From: Coxiellaceae bacterium
GTDB taxonomy: Bacteria > Pseudomonadota > Gammaproteobacteria > Coxiellales > Coxiellaceae
Assembly (NCBI GenBank): GCA_029212925.1
Contig: JARGOB010000003.1
Span: 1-64,000, forward strand
DNA length: 64,000 bases
Direction: 5' to 3'
Numbering within the stretch: position 1 is the first letter of the stretch; each line of letters opens with the position of its first letter. The notes below the pieces were generated by a model. That model was not told the origin of the DNA and searched no databases. It saw nothing but the letters and a program-made list of their open reading frames with translations. Positions 39,299 to 47,456 of the stretch are shown here, piece after piece. A program made the position numbers and the translations under genes.

Positions 39299-40300
39299 TT
39301 ACTTTTTAAATGCGGTATTAAGAACATAGTCCACCGCCTCATCAGACCACTCCCCACGGCGTGGAGGAATGCAAGAGACAAGTTGAGCGGGGGGTGACGT
39401 GTCTTTCGCTGTGGATGTAGAGGCGGGTTCAACAGCAGGCGGTGGCATCAGCATTAGTCGTATGTTCTCAGCAAAGTATCTAGGAAGTTTTGGTTTTCGA
39501 TACTCTACAATCGCCCGTAGTGGCTGGCTTTCCCATGGAGCTGTTTCGTTAGGGTCAATAGCATCGGAATCATCCGAATCTTCAGGGTCCGTGTCATCAA
39601 CTGGGGGGAAAGCTTTCTTTATTAGTGCCAAATGTGCATCACTAGCACGCAGCAGCATGGCTGTAGCGATATGTGCTGCAGCGGTTAGTGTGCGCATTGG
39701 TCCAATGCGGTTATAGCAAAGAGTAAATAAATGCCCCATTACAACAGACATTACTTTTTTATTCTGCAGTGTAGGAGCTAGTGTTAGTTCCTCTATTGCT
39801 AAACGATGCTCGATTTTGCTGAGATTCTCATCCGTAAGGCCGGTAGCTATTGAATGCACCAGGCTTAACCCCAGCTTTATACCTAGCAAAAGATCGGCTG
39901 AGAATTCGGCCGTGGAAAAGTCAAAATCAGGAAACTTCACTGTATTATGCCCAAGATGCCTATCCACACGATTCGCTTTTGTCAAAATTAAATTAAAAGT
40001 AATGTTATTTGCGGTAATGTTTTCATCTGAGCGGGTCGGAGTTGATGATGTAACCAGGTCAAAACATAACACCCAATCGTCGTCATCAATTTCATCTAAC
40101 GGCGTAGATTCAGCTAACTGGACCTTGTGGTCAATCATGTATATTCGTTTAGCTTTATGTTTAGATGCGCTTGGGTCGAAAAAAGGCCTAATTTCTTTAG
40201 GTAGTAAACTATACCCCTTGCAGATTTCAGCCATATAGGAAGAAAGAAATTCATGCTTGAAGTGTTTTATATCGGTTATCGGCCTGGTTGGTCTTGTCAT
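39299..40300 (-). CDS. Hypothetical protein, candidate effector
   Basis: This 333-residue protein resembles nothing I recognise. It lacks a signal peptide and membrane helices. Features seen: an N-terminal helical region, an acidic cluster DDTDPEDSDDSDAIDPNE at about residues 230-250, and a Pro/Ser/Thr-rich linker (PPPAVEPASTSTAKDTSPPA) before a short C-terminal domain ending in VLNTAFKK. The middle shows regular hydrophobic helices. Its isolation, unusual composition and the neighbouring accessory genes suggest a lineage-specific, possibly translocated protein, but that is inference only. Confidence 0.6.
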   Translation of the reverse strand: MTRPTRPITDIKHFKHEFLSSYMAEICKGYSLLPKEIRPFFDPSASKHKAKRIYMIDHKVQLAESTPLDEIDDDDWVLCFDLVTSSTPTRSDENITANNITFNLILTKANRVDRHLGHNTVKFPDFDFSTAEFSADLLLGIKLGLSLVHSIATGLTDENLSKIEHRLAIEELTLAPTLQNKKVMSVVMGHLFTLCYNRIGPMRTLTAAAHIATAMLLRASDAHLALIKKAFPPVDDTDPEDSDDSDAIDPNETAPWESQPLRAIVEYRKPKLPRYFAENIRLMLMPPPAVEPASTSTAKDTSPPAQLVSCIPPRRGEWSDEAVDYVLNTAFKK

Positions 40301-40466
40301 GCTGTATTCTTCTTATTGTTATTCAAAGGCAATATGTTTATCTTGTTGATTATTCATTAATCTATAACGGAATAGCAGTATATGACTTGCACTATACGCC
40401 CTGCACTATAGTGTCAGGTCAAGGAATCCAGTCAGATAGCCGTATGTGTTCGCTTTGGAGGCGGAT
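40301..40466. other. Gap between two unknown minus-strand genes
   Basis: Bases with no convincing gene, holding presumably the promoter of the upstream-starting gene at 40300. Plus-strand frames reading across it overlap the neighbouring genes and have no ribosome site. Confidence 0.3.
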
Positions 40467-40949
40467 TTATCGTGATAATGGTGACGATGCGTATGGGCTA
40501 AGTGTTGTGGAGCTTGCTTCTGATTTTGTAGACCCGGATCTCCTGCCTCTTCGGTATAGTCCATGACTCAAAGCTGGCCCATGAAGGTCTTCAATCTTGC
40601 GCCCCAAAGTAGGGTTATTGCTTCCATATAGAGATGTTAGGCAGTGTACTTTGATTCCACGGACTCCTGCGGTTAGTGGCATGTGTCTGCGTGGTCTGGC
40701 ATGTATTGTGGTGTCTTTCCCGCTTTGAAGCATTGCAGTAAATGCCGCTTGATCGAGCTTGGTGCCATCCTTGGTATATAAAGAAAGGTCGTCGGCTTTC
40801 TTTCCGGATAGCGCTTTTATGACGAAATCATGCTGTTCCTTAATGTCGGCAATGAGACTTTGTAATGTTTGTTTCTCGTTGCAGCGGTGACCTATCTTGT
40901 GGAAGGGGTGCGTGGGGTCTATGTCTGTAAATTGTATACTGATTTTCAT
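40467..40949 (-). CDS. Hypothetical protein with a possible beta-grasp N-terminus
   Basis: The protein has 160 residues. The first 90 suggest a strand (MKISIQFTDI), a helix (LQSLIADIKEQHDFVIKAL), a strand-turn (LSLYTKDGTKLD), a helix and a last strand (KDTTIHARPR). This order recalls beta-grasp/ubiquitin-like folds, but no family motif is clear. The C-terminal 70 residues are basic and Ser/Arg-rich (LYRRGRRSGSTKSEASSTT) and appear disordered. Function unknown. It is separated by AT-rich DNA from the FitAB-type pair that reads the other way. Confidence 0.5.
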   Translation of the reverse strand: MKISIQFTDIDPTHPFHKIGHRCNEKQTLQSLIADIKEQHDFVIKALSGKKADDLSLYTKDGTKLDQAAFTAMLQSGKDTTIHARPRRHMPLTAGVRGIKVHCLTSLYGSNNPTLGRKIEDLHGPALSHGLYRRGRRSGSTKSEASSTTLSPYASSPLSR

Positions 40950-41010
40950 GTCAACTCTCTATTACTTGTTATTATATATATGCAGTAATCATGATTATAT
41001 CATATACGCT

Positions 41011-41093
41011 GTAAATGTACAGTTTACGATTGGTGGTTGTGGACGCTAATGAAGCATGCTATCAGTTGCCATCATCGATATCAAATGCTATCA
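41011..41093. promoter_or_regulatory. Candidate operator region of the FitAB-type operon
   Basis: GTAAATGTACAGTTTAC (41011-41027) is an imperfect palindrome, and ATGCTATCA occurs twice (41056-41064 and 41085-41093), 29 bp apart. They lie directly upstream of the antitoxin gene and could bind the ribbon-helix-helix antitoxin-toxin complex. Confidence 0.3.
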
Positions 41094-41141
41094 TTAAACC
41101 AATCCTAGTGATTTATCCGGTATTTTCTTGGGAGAAAAGTT

Positions 41142-41375
41142 ATGGCAAGCTTCAGTATCCGCAAACTAGATGATGAGGTATATAAGAAGTTGAGAATACG
41201 CGCTGCTAAGCATGGGTTATCAATGGAGGAAGAGGTGAGGCGTATTTTAACGCGCGAACTGGCTGCCCCTGAAAATTTGAATGATATATTTCAACAATAT
41301 TTTGGTGCTAAAAATGGTGTTGATTTGACAGTGCCAAAGCGAGATAAGCCACATAAGCCAATGGATTTTGATTAG
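41142..41375 (+). CDS. FitA/VapB-type ribbon-helix-helix antitoxin
   Basis: The protein has 77 residues. The N-terminus is an Arc/MetJ-type ribbon-helix-helix: SFSIRKLDDEVYKKLRIRAA followed by HGLSMEEEVRRILTREL, as in FitA. The C-terminal tail (residues about 45-77) would wrap the toxin's active site. It binds operator DNA together with the toxin. GGGAGA precedes the ATG. Its stop overlaps the GTG of the toxin gene by one base, the usual antitoxin-first arrangement. Confidence 0.88.
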   Translation: MASFSIRKLDDEVYKKLRIRAAKHGLSMEEEVRRILTRELAAPENLNDIFQQYFGAKNGVDLTVPKRDKPHKPMDFD

Positions 41376-41794
41376 TGAAAATACTCGATACTAATGTGAT
41401 TTCTGAATTAATGCGCAGAGCCCCCCAACCTGCGGTCGTCGAGTGGATCAGTGATCAAATTGCTTCGGAGTTATATATCACTACGATTACCTTGGCTGAA
41501 ATCAGTTATGGTTTAGCTGTGTTACCCAAAGGTAAGCGTCGAGCCGCTTTGGAACTGGCGTTTAAACAGTTGATCCAAGCCGGTTTTGAAGACCGTGTAT
41601 TAAGCTTCGATCAGCGTGCTGCATTTTTTTATGGCGATGTCATGGCGCAGCGTAAAATCAAAGGTAAACCGATGAGCGCACTTGATGGTCAAATTGCAGC
41701 TATCGCATTATCATTGAATGCCGCTGTGGTAACACGCAATGTCAAAGATTTTAAAAATTGCCATATAACAACCATCAATCCGTTTTCTTCTTAA
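41375..41794 (+). CDS. PIN-domain toxin of FitB/VapC type
   Basis: The protein has 139 residues. The PIN-domain acidic site is visible: Asp5 in KILDTNVISELM, Glu in LAEISYGL, and Asp in SALDGQIAAIAL, with a later Asp in TRNVKDF. Such toxins cleave tRNA or other RNA when freed from the antitoxin. It begins with GTG overlapping the antitoxin stop and converges with the YhcG-type nuclease gene by four bases. All catalytic residues appear intact. Confidence 0.9.
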   Translation: MKILDTNVISELMRRAPQPAVVEWISDQIASELYITTITLAEISYGLAVLPKGKRRAALELAFKQLIQAGFEDRVLSFDQRAAFFYGDVMAQRKIKGKPMSALDGQIAAIALSLNAAVVTRNVKDFKNCHITTINPFSS

Positions 41795-42801
41795 GTATTA
41801 TCTTCAGCTGTTATACGCTTGATACGTTGTGTTAAGGCCTCGCTCAGCTCATATTGGCTAATACCCATCGGTTTAGTCATACCATCTACGGCATATTGTG
41901 CAACGATTTTATTTTTTGTTTCGCACAATAGTATTCCAATTGTTGGGTTGTCAGTGTCTTTTTTAATTTGCTGGTCTATTGCTGTTAAATAGAAATTAAG
42001 TTGGCCTGTATACTCAGGTTTGAACTTACCCGACTTTAACTCAACCACCACATAGCAGCGCATTTCTACATTATAAAATAGACAGTCAATATAGAAATCA
42101 TCACCACCGACGTTCAGATGGTATTGATTTCCCATAAATGCAAAACCCTGTCCTAATTCTAATAAGAAGTCTCTAATTTGATGTACTAATGCTATTTCGA
42201 TATCACGTTCACGCAATGGTTTTTTTAATGCCAAAAACTCAAAGCAGTAGGGGTCTTTAAACAGGTTTTGAGCTAATTCCGATTGTGTACTGGTTAACGT
42301 ATTCTTAAAGTTAGTGATTTTTGAACTATTTGTTTGTCGCCGATATAAATCCTGATCGATCATCACGCTTAATACCTTTCTTGACCAACCTTGAGTGATA
42401 GTTTGTTGTATATACCACTCCCTTTGAATATCGTATTTAACCTTCTGAATTAAATAAATAATATGCCCCCATGGTAATTGCGACACAGGCTGTGCCGCAA
42501 TTTGTTCGACTTGATATATTAAGTAAAATTGACGCATTCTTTCTAGGTTTCTCCGTGAAAAGCCTTTTGACTCTGGGAATTCATAGCTTAGGTCACTACT
42601 TACCTGATTAAGATATTTCGACCCCCAGGCTTCAATTTTTTGACGCTCAAACAGTACTCTTCCAATTGACCAGTACAGCTGAATCAATTCAGAGTTAACA
42701 GCTAACCTTGCACGCGTCTGTGCAACAGTTATTTTTTGTTTCAGCTGATTAATCAATAAAGAATAATCATTATCTAATAGAAGTTTGATTTCCATTTTCA
42801 C
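41791..42801 (-). CDS. YhcG/DUF1016-family PDDEXK nuclease
   Basis: The protein has 336 residues (GTG at 42801 or ATG at 42795). The N-terminal half shows the DUF1016 pattern: VNSELIQLYWSIGRVLFERQ, then GFSRRNLERMRQFYLIY. The C-terminal half is a PDDEXK-like nuclease: FYIDCLFYNVEMRCYVVVELK contains the D...ExK catalytic core, shown in part as YVVVELKSGKF. These proteins are found near restriction systems and mobile DNA, and act probably in DNA processing or phage defence. Here it stands alone, tail to tail with a toxin-antitoxin pair. Confidence 0.85.
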   Translation of the reverse strand: MKMEIKLLLDNDYSLLINQLKQKITVAQTRARLAVNSELIQLYWSIGRVLFERQKIEAWGSKYLNQVSSDLSYEFPESKGFSRRNLERMRQFYLIYQVEQIAAQPVSQLPWGHIIYLIQKVKYDIQREWYIQQTITQGWSRKVLSVMIDQDLYRRQTNSSKITNFKNTLTSTQSELAQNLFKDPYCFEFLALKKPLRERDIEIALVHQIRDFLLELGQGFAFMGNQYHLNVGGDDFYIDCLFYNVEMRCYVVVELKSGKFKPEYTGQLNFYLTAIDQQIKKDTDNPTIGILLCETKNKIVAQYAVDGMTKPMGISQYELSEALTQRIKRITAEDNT

Positions 42802-43011
42802 ACGATAAGTTGGGGGATAAAAAATTACAATACCGTATTTTAAAGGTCGCCGACCTTGGATGGTTATTCAGCATTAATGCTGGCCGTATCATCTTGCCAT
42901 GTTAGCGCTGTTCGGCAGCCGTGCCGAGCTTATCCTAGTTTGCACTGTAAAAAAGCGATCAAGCTTGGTAGACTAGCGCTCAGGCGAGGACCATTACTAA
43001 GAGACTAAAAA
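42802..43011. other. Gap upstream of the fimV-like gene
   Basis: It holds two short palindromes, AAGGTCG/CGACCTT (42843-42857) and CAGCATTAATGCTG (42869-42882). The DNA after 42890 must hold the promoter of the fimV-truA-accD group, but no well-spaced boxes were found. Confidence 0.35.
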
Positions 43012-43770
43012 ATGAAACGGATTAAAAACCCCTTACTGGCACTGGCTTTGGGCGGTTGTTTAACGTCAGCAGCATTTGCGCAAGAATACCAACAAGCACT
43101 TCCGGACGATGCAGCTAGCCAAAAAGTGCCTAGCGTTATTCAGGTGGTAAAACCAAACACAAACAATAAGAAGCAAGTGGTAGCTCAAGCTGCCGATTCA
43201 CAGATCGCTGTGTTGATGTCAAAAATTATGCAGCTGAATAAAGAGATCACCATCAACCAGCAAAATACGATGCAACGCATTGATAGTATAAAGAATTCAG
43301 AAGCACAGCTGGGGAATATTGTGCATAAAATGCAAGGTGCCATTCAGGCCGTTGATCAGCAAGTACAATCCTTGCAAAGCCGCCATGAGCAATTTGCACA
43401 ACCGACTCAACACGCGTCAGGCTGGGCTGCGAGCATGAAGCAGCAGTGGGGTGCTGGTAGTTTTTATGCGGGCCTTGGTGCTAGTGTCGCTCTATTATTA
43501 ATGTTGATATGGTTTGCGTGGCCAAAAAACAAACCAAAAGCAAAGCCGGTGCGCGCGACATCAGACAGTCAGTCTGAGTATGACTTTATGGCAACATCAG
43601 AAGCTATCCCTGCAAAGCTGGATTTAGCGCGCGCGTATTTAGCGATGGAAGATTTCGATTCAGCCAAAGGTGTGTGTGCTGAAGTGTTTCGCAAAGGCGA
43701 TGAGCAACAAAAACAACAGGCGCAAACTATTTTGGCTGAAATAACCAAGAAAGATCATCATGCAGAGTAA
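43012..43770 (+). CDS. Short FimV-like inner-membrane protein
   Basis: The protein has 252 residues. A signal peptide (about 1-23) is followed by a coiled-coil region (residues 60-125, QIAVLMSKIMQLNKEI onward), a transmembrane helix (about 150-168, LGASVALLLMLIWFAW) and a FimV C-terminal domain (YDFMATSEAIPAKLDLARAY and on). Full FimV proteins of Pseudomonas or Legionella are several hundred residues longer and carry LysM; I see no LysM here. FimV organises polar pili and secretion. Its place just before truA is the conserved fimV position. It overlaps truA by eleven bases. Confidence 0.78.
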   Translation: MKRIKNPLLALALGGCLTSAAFAQEYQQALPDDAASQKVPSVIQVVKPNTNNKKQVVAQAADSQIAVLMSKIMQLNKEITINQQNTMQRIDSIKNSEAQLGNIVHKMQGAIQAVDQQVQSLQSRHEQFAQPTQHASGWAASMKQQWGAGSFYAGLGASVALLLMLIWFAWPKNKPKAKPVRATSDSQSEYDFMATSEAIPAKLDLARAYLAMEDFDSAKGVCAEVFRKGDEQQKQQAQTILAEITKKDHHAE

Positions 43771-44566
43771 ACGTATTGCCATGGGGATCCGTTACGACGG
43801 TACTGCTTATCATGGCTGGCAGGCACAATTTGGTGAGCTGGCCACTGTGCAAGCTAAGGTGGAAAAGGCCTTAAGCTGTGTGGCTAATCATTCCGTTGCT
43901 GTCACTTGCGCGGGTCGTACGGATGCCGGAGTGCATGCAACGCAGCAAGTGATTCACTTTGATAGTGATGCTGACCGCACAGAAAATGCGTGGGTGTTTG
44001 GTGCGAATAGTCATTTACCACCCGATGTGAGTGTGGTCTGGGCGCAAGATGTCGATGGAGAGTTTCATGCGCGTTACAGTGCTAACAGTCGACGCTATCG
44101 TTACATTTTATACAACTATAAAGTTCGCCCTGGTATTTTGCGTCATGCGGTAGGTTGGCATCATAAGCAACTTGATGAAAGTGAGATGCAGCAAGCGGCC
44201 ATGCACTTAATTGGCGAGCATGATTTTTCATCATTTCGCGGTGCGGGATGTCAGGCCAAAACAGCAACACGTACCGTAACAGAAGTAGCAATTTCGCGGC
44301 ATAAGCATTTATTGATTATGGAAATCGAAGCCAATGCGTTTTTATTGCATATGGTGCGCAATATTGTTGGCACATTATTCGCTGTAGGCTCAGGTTACCG
44401 TGATGCGGATTGGGTAGCTGAAGTGCTGGAGGCCAAAGACCGCCGCGAAGCAGGCATTACGGCCTCACCGTCAGGCTTGTATCTTGTTGATGTTAACTAC
44501 CCGAGTGTGTACAGCCTGCCTAAAATACCCATTGGGCCGTTTTTCTTGCATGGCACAATGCTTTAA
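43760..44566 (+). CDS. truA: tRNA pseudouridine(38-40) synthase
   Basis: The protein has 268 residues. The catalytic Asp55 is in CAGRTDAGVHA; the motifs RYDGTAYHGWQ and FLLHMVRNIVGTL are typical. It isomerises uridines 38-40 in tRNA anticodon stems. It starts inside the end of the fimV-like gene. In many relatives trpF or trpFBA lies between truA and accD; here only a short gap with a repeat fragment does. Confidence 0.95.
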   Translation: MQSKRIAMGIRYDGTAYHGWQAQFGELATVQAKVEKALSCVANHSVAVTCAGRTDAGVHATQQVIHFDSDADRTENAWVFGANSHLPPDVSVVWAQDVDGEFHARYSANSRRYRYILYNYKVRPGILRHAVGWHHKQLDESEMQQAAMHLIGEHDFSSFRGAGCQAKTATRTVTEVAISRHKHLLIMEIEANAFLLHMVRNIVGTLFAVGSGYRDADWVAEVLEAKDRREAGITASPSGLYLVDVNYPSVYSLPKIPIGPFFLHGTML

Positions 44567-44582
44567 TGATGGCTATAATTGG

Positions 44583-44629
44583 CAGCATTGTTAAAATGCT
44601 GTCATCCCTCACGTGATGCGGGAGCCAGT
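44583..44629. repeat. Hairpin and half copy of the GTCATCCC-type repeat
   Basis: A hairpin CAGCATT/AATGCTG (44583-44601) leads into GTCATCCCTCACGTGATGCGGGAGCCAG (44601 on; shown for description in two parts, GTCATCCCTCACGTGATGCG and GGAGCCAG), half of the palindromic element found in scpB and at 56 kb, with a few changes. It lies in the truA-accD gap. Confidence 0.6.
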
Positions 44630-44647
44630 GTAAAAAAGGTAAATGCA

Positions 44648-45520
44648 ATGAGTTGGTTTAAAAGAATATTACCGAAAATTTCAACTGCTGAGAAAAAAGG
44701 GGTGCCGGAAGGTATTTGGAGTAAATGCCCCAATTGCCAAGCCATCTTATATAAAGCAGAGCTTGAACGTAATCTTGCTGTGTGTCCCAAGTGTGAGTTT
44801 CACTGCCGCATTGGTGCGCGTGAACGATTAACCCAATTTTTGGATGGCAGTGCACAACAGGAGTTGGCTGCGAATGTGGTGAGTGTAGACCGGCTCAAAT
44901 TCAAAGATTCAAAAAAATATAAAGACCGTATTTCTACCGCTGTAAAAAGCAGCAAAGAAAAAGAAGCGCTGGTGGTGATTGCCGGTAAAGCGCATGGCTT
45001 GGACTTAGTGGCAGCTTGTTTCGAATTTGGTTTTATTGGCGGGTCGATGAGTGCGGCCGTTGGTGAGCGTTTTGTTATTGGTGCTGAATATGCGCTGGAA
45101 CATAAAGTGCCATTCGTGTGCTTTGCCACCAGTGGTGGTGCACGCATGCAGGAAGGTTTGTTTTCATTGTTTCAAATGTCAAAAACCGCCGCGATTATTG
45201 CGCGCTTGAATCAAGCAGGCATACCATTTATATCGGTGTTAACGGATCCGACCATGGGTGGTGTGTCAGCAAGCTTAGCAACACTCGGTGACATTATTAT
45301 TGCTGAACCTGAGGCGTTGATTGGCTTCTCTGGGCCGCGTGTGATTGAGCAAACTATACGTCAAACATTGCCCGAAGGTTTTCAGCGCAGTGAATTTTTA
45401 TTACAACATGGCGCGATTGATATGATTGTTGATCGCCGACAAATGAAGTCAACCATTGCTCGGTTATTAGCAAAAATGACCAAGCAATCGGCACTTGAAA
45501 TGGAGAAAGAGGAGAACTAA
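44648..45520 (+). CDS. accD: Acetyl-CoA carboxylase carboxyltransferase subunit beta
   Basis: From the ATG at 44648 (AAGGTAA upstream) the protein has 290 residues. The N-terminal zinc ribbon has Cys27, Cys30, Cys46 and Cys49 (CPNC, CPKC). The crotonase-like domain carries [18 protein letters not shown] and [16 protein letters not shown]. With AccA it transfers carboxyl from biotin to acetyl-CoA, the first step of fatty-acid synthesis. A longer start would run through a repeat fragment and lacks support. folC follows directly (GAGGAGAAC). Confidence 0.96.
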   Translation: MSWFKRILPKISTAEKKGVPEGIWSKCPNCQAILYKAELERNLAVCPKCEFHCRIGARERLTQFLDGSAQQELAANVVSVDRLKFKDSKKYKDRISTAVKSSKEKEALVVIAGKAHGLDLVAACFEFGFIGGSMSAAVGERFVIGAEYALEHKVPFVCFATSGGARMQEGLFSLFQMSKTAAIIARLNQAGIPFISVLTDPTMGGVSASLATLGDIIIAEPEALIGFSGPRVIEQTIRQTLPEGFQRSEFLLQHGAIDMIVDRRQMKSTIARLLAKMTKQSALEMEKEEN

Positions 45521-46819
45521 ATGTCACGTCGTGAACATTCACGTGACTTAGCCGAATGGATCGAACACATTACCGCAGCCCACCCGAAAGAAATTAAACT
45601 TGGATTAGAGCGAATTTCACAGCAGGCCAAAAAAGCCGAGCTGTTAACGTGGGATTGCCCCGTGATCTTAGTGGCGGGTACGAATGGTAAAGGATCTTGT
45701 GTTAAGTTAATGGAGCAAATGTATGTACAAGCCGGTTACCGTGTGGCTTCGTATTATTCACCACATTTAATCGATTTCAATGAGCGTATATGCCTAAACG
45801 GTGAGTCAATCACTGATGATGATTTGGTGCTGGCATTTGAGCAATTGGATGGTGTGATTGGTAGTAGTGATACCACTTATTTTGAATACACTACGTTAGT
45901 CGCCTTGCAGGCTTTTAGAAACTTTAAGCCTGATGTGGTTATTACCGAGGTGGGCTTGGGTGGTCGGTTAGATGCGATTAATATCTTGGACGCCGATGTA
46001 TCTATTATCACTAGCATAGGTTTAGATCATTGCGATTATTTAGGCGATACGCGCGAAGCGATTGCTACAGAAAAAGCAGGCATCTTCCGTAAAGACGGCA
46101 TTGCTATTTGTGGTGATACAAAGCCGCCGGCAACCATCGCGCAACAAGCGCATAAAGTCGGCTGCCATTTACTGCAATGGGGAGCTGACTTTGATTACCG
46201 CGTGGTAGCTAATCATTGGCAATATTTCGGTGTGAATGATTGTTTGCAATTGCCGATACCGCAATTGAAGTGCCAAAATGCCGCCACTGCATTAACGGCA
46301 GTGCAGGCGTTGCAGTCTCGTTTACCTGTCAAAGCGATAGCTATGACACAAGCGATGAAAACAACGCGACTTGCAGGCCGTTTTGAACAGCATGATCATC
46401 CTTTACCCGTTGTTTTGGATGTGGCGCATAATGCGGACTCTGCCGCCTATTTAGCTAAACAATGCCAGCGTTATGGTTATACAGCAGTGAGTGCGGTGGT
46501 GGGTATTTTAAAAACAAAGGATATTGCCGCTATATTGAAGCCACTTTTGCCTTATGTTGAGCAATGGCATGTGACAGAACTGCCGGATGAACGCGGTGTA
46601 GCTGCTGCTGAAATTCGCCAACAACTGGCTAACATGGGCGCTAAAAACTGTTATACTTGGGCGTCTGTGGATGCAGCACTGCAGCAGTGCAGTAAGGATA
46701 TTGAACTGTCGGTGACGCAATCGGTGTTGGTGTATGGCTCGTTTGTAACAGTGGGCTTAGCCAAGCAATGGTTGCAAGCACCCGTAACTCGGAGAGTGGC
46801 ACTTGAGTACACAAATTAA
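45521..46819 (+). CDS. folC: Dihydrofolate synthase / folylpolyglutamate synthase
   Basis: The protein has 432 residues, the standard length. The Mur-ligase-type P-loop is VAGTNGKGSCVKLMEQ; TEVGLGGRLDAINILD and LDVAHNADSAAYLA are FolC signatures. It adds glutamate to dihydropteroate and to tetrahydrofolates. It is preceded by GAGGAGAAC right at the accD stop and overlaps the dedD-like gene, in the conserved accD-folC-dedD-cvpA-purF order. Confidence 0.95.
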   Translation: MSRREHSRDLAEWIEHITAAHPKEIKLGLERISQQAKKAELLTWDCPVILVAGTNGKGSCVKLMEQMYVQAGYRVASYYSPHLIDFNERICLNGESITDDDLVLAFEQLDGVIGSSDTTYFEYTTLVALQAFRNFKPDVVITEVGLGGRLDAINILDADVSIITSIGLDHCDYLGDTREAIATEKAGIFRKDGIAICGDTKPPATIAQQAHKVGCHLLQWGADFDYRVVANHWQYFGVNDCLQLPIPQLKCQNAATALTAVQALQSRLPVKAIAMTQAMKTTRLAGRFEQHDHPLPVVLDVAHNADSAAYLAKQCQRYGYTAVSAVVGILKTKDIAAILKPLLPYVEQWHVTELPDERGVAAAEIRQQLANMGAKNCYTWASVDAALQQCSKDIELSVTQSVLVYGSFVTVGLAKQWLQAPVTRRVALEYTN

Positions 46820-47456
46820 GCAGAGAATTATTGGTGGTTTAGTTTTACTGGCCTTGCTAGCAATTTTTTTACCATTATTCTTTAATAACCCCCATCCTTC
46901 AGCGACGCTGTCTAATCATGCGCCGGGCGTGCCAAATAAACCGCAGGTGCAATTGCAATTACCGAAAATTGCACAAACGCAACCGGCCGATGTTCAGCAG
47001 CCAATGGCGCAACAACAAATAGCGATGACTAGCGCGGCGGCGCAGCCAGTCATAGCACCTGTTACGGCTGCACCTGTTGCTACAGCAAAACCAATCGTTA
47101 TTACAAAGCCGGTAGCTATAGCCAAGGCAGAGGTCAAACCGGAAGTGAAAGCAACAGTTGTGGCTGCAAAGCCTACTGCTGTGGCAAAATCTGCGGTTAA
47201 GCATGCGATATCAAACAAAGCATGGGTGGTACAATTGGCCAGTTTTGGTAGCAGTACGAATGCCAAGCGCTTGGTCAAAAAATTACAACAATCAGGGTAT
47301 GATGCTTATACTCGCCATGCCACTAACGCCAATGGCAGGGTGATCCATAAAGTGTTTGTTGGACCTGAAATTAATCGCCATCGCATTGAAAGTCTGCAGA
47401 GTCAATTGAGCAAACATTACCGTTTAAAAGGCATGATTAGAAGGTATCACGTATGA
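46803..47456 (+). CDS. dedD: SPOR-domain cell division protein, DedD-like
   Basis: The protein has 217 residues, starting at TTG 46803 with GGAGAGTG before it. One N-terminal transmembrane helix (about residues 9-27, IIGGLVLLALLAIFLPLFF) anchors a Pro/Ala/Lys-rich periplasmic linker and a C-terminal SPOR domain (about 140-217, WVVQLASFGSSTNAKRLVKK). SPOR domains bind denuded septal peptidoglycan. The linker is very Ala/Val/Lys-rich and repetitive. Position in the folC-cvpA interval supports DedD. Confidence 0.85.
   Translation: MSTQIKQRIIGGLVLLALLAIFLPLFFNNPHPSATLSNHAPGVPNKPQVQLQLPKIAQTQPADVQQPMAQQQIAMTSAAAQPVIAPVTAAPVATAKPIVITKPVAIAKAEVKPEVKATVVAAKPTAVAKSAVKHAISNKAWVVQLASFGSSTNAKRLVKKLQQSGYDAYTRHATNANGRVIHKVFVGPEINRHRIESLQSQLSKHYRLKGMIRRYHV

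Noticed and set aside
39399..40238. Plus-strand frames opposite the 333-residue unknown protein
   Set aside because: They are fragmented, have no ribosome sites and are rich in Ser and Leu as expected of antisense reading; the minus-strand frame is longer and more balanced.
40288..40566. Plus-strand 92-codon frame
   Set aside because: It overlaps the starts or ends of two minus-strand genes, has no ribosome site and a low-complexity hydrophobic translation.
42843..42882. Two short palindromes upstream of fimV, considered as regulatory or attachment sites
   Set aside because: They are short, lie far from the start and match no known site; left only as a note in the gap entry.
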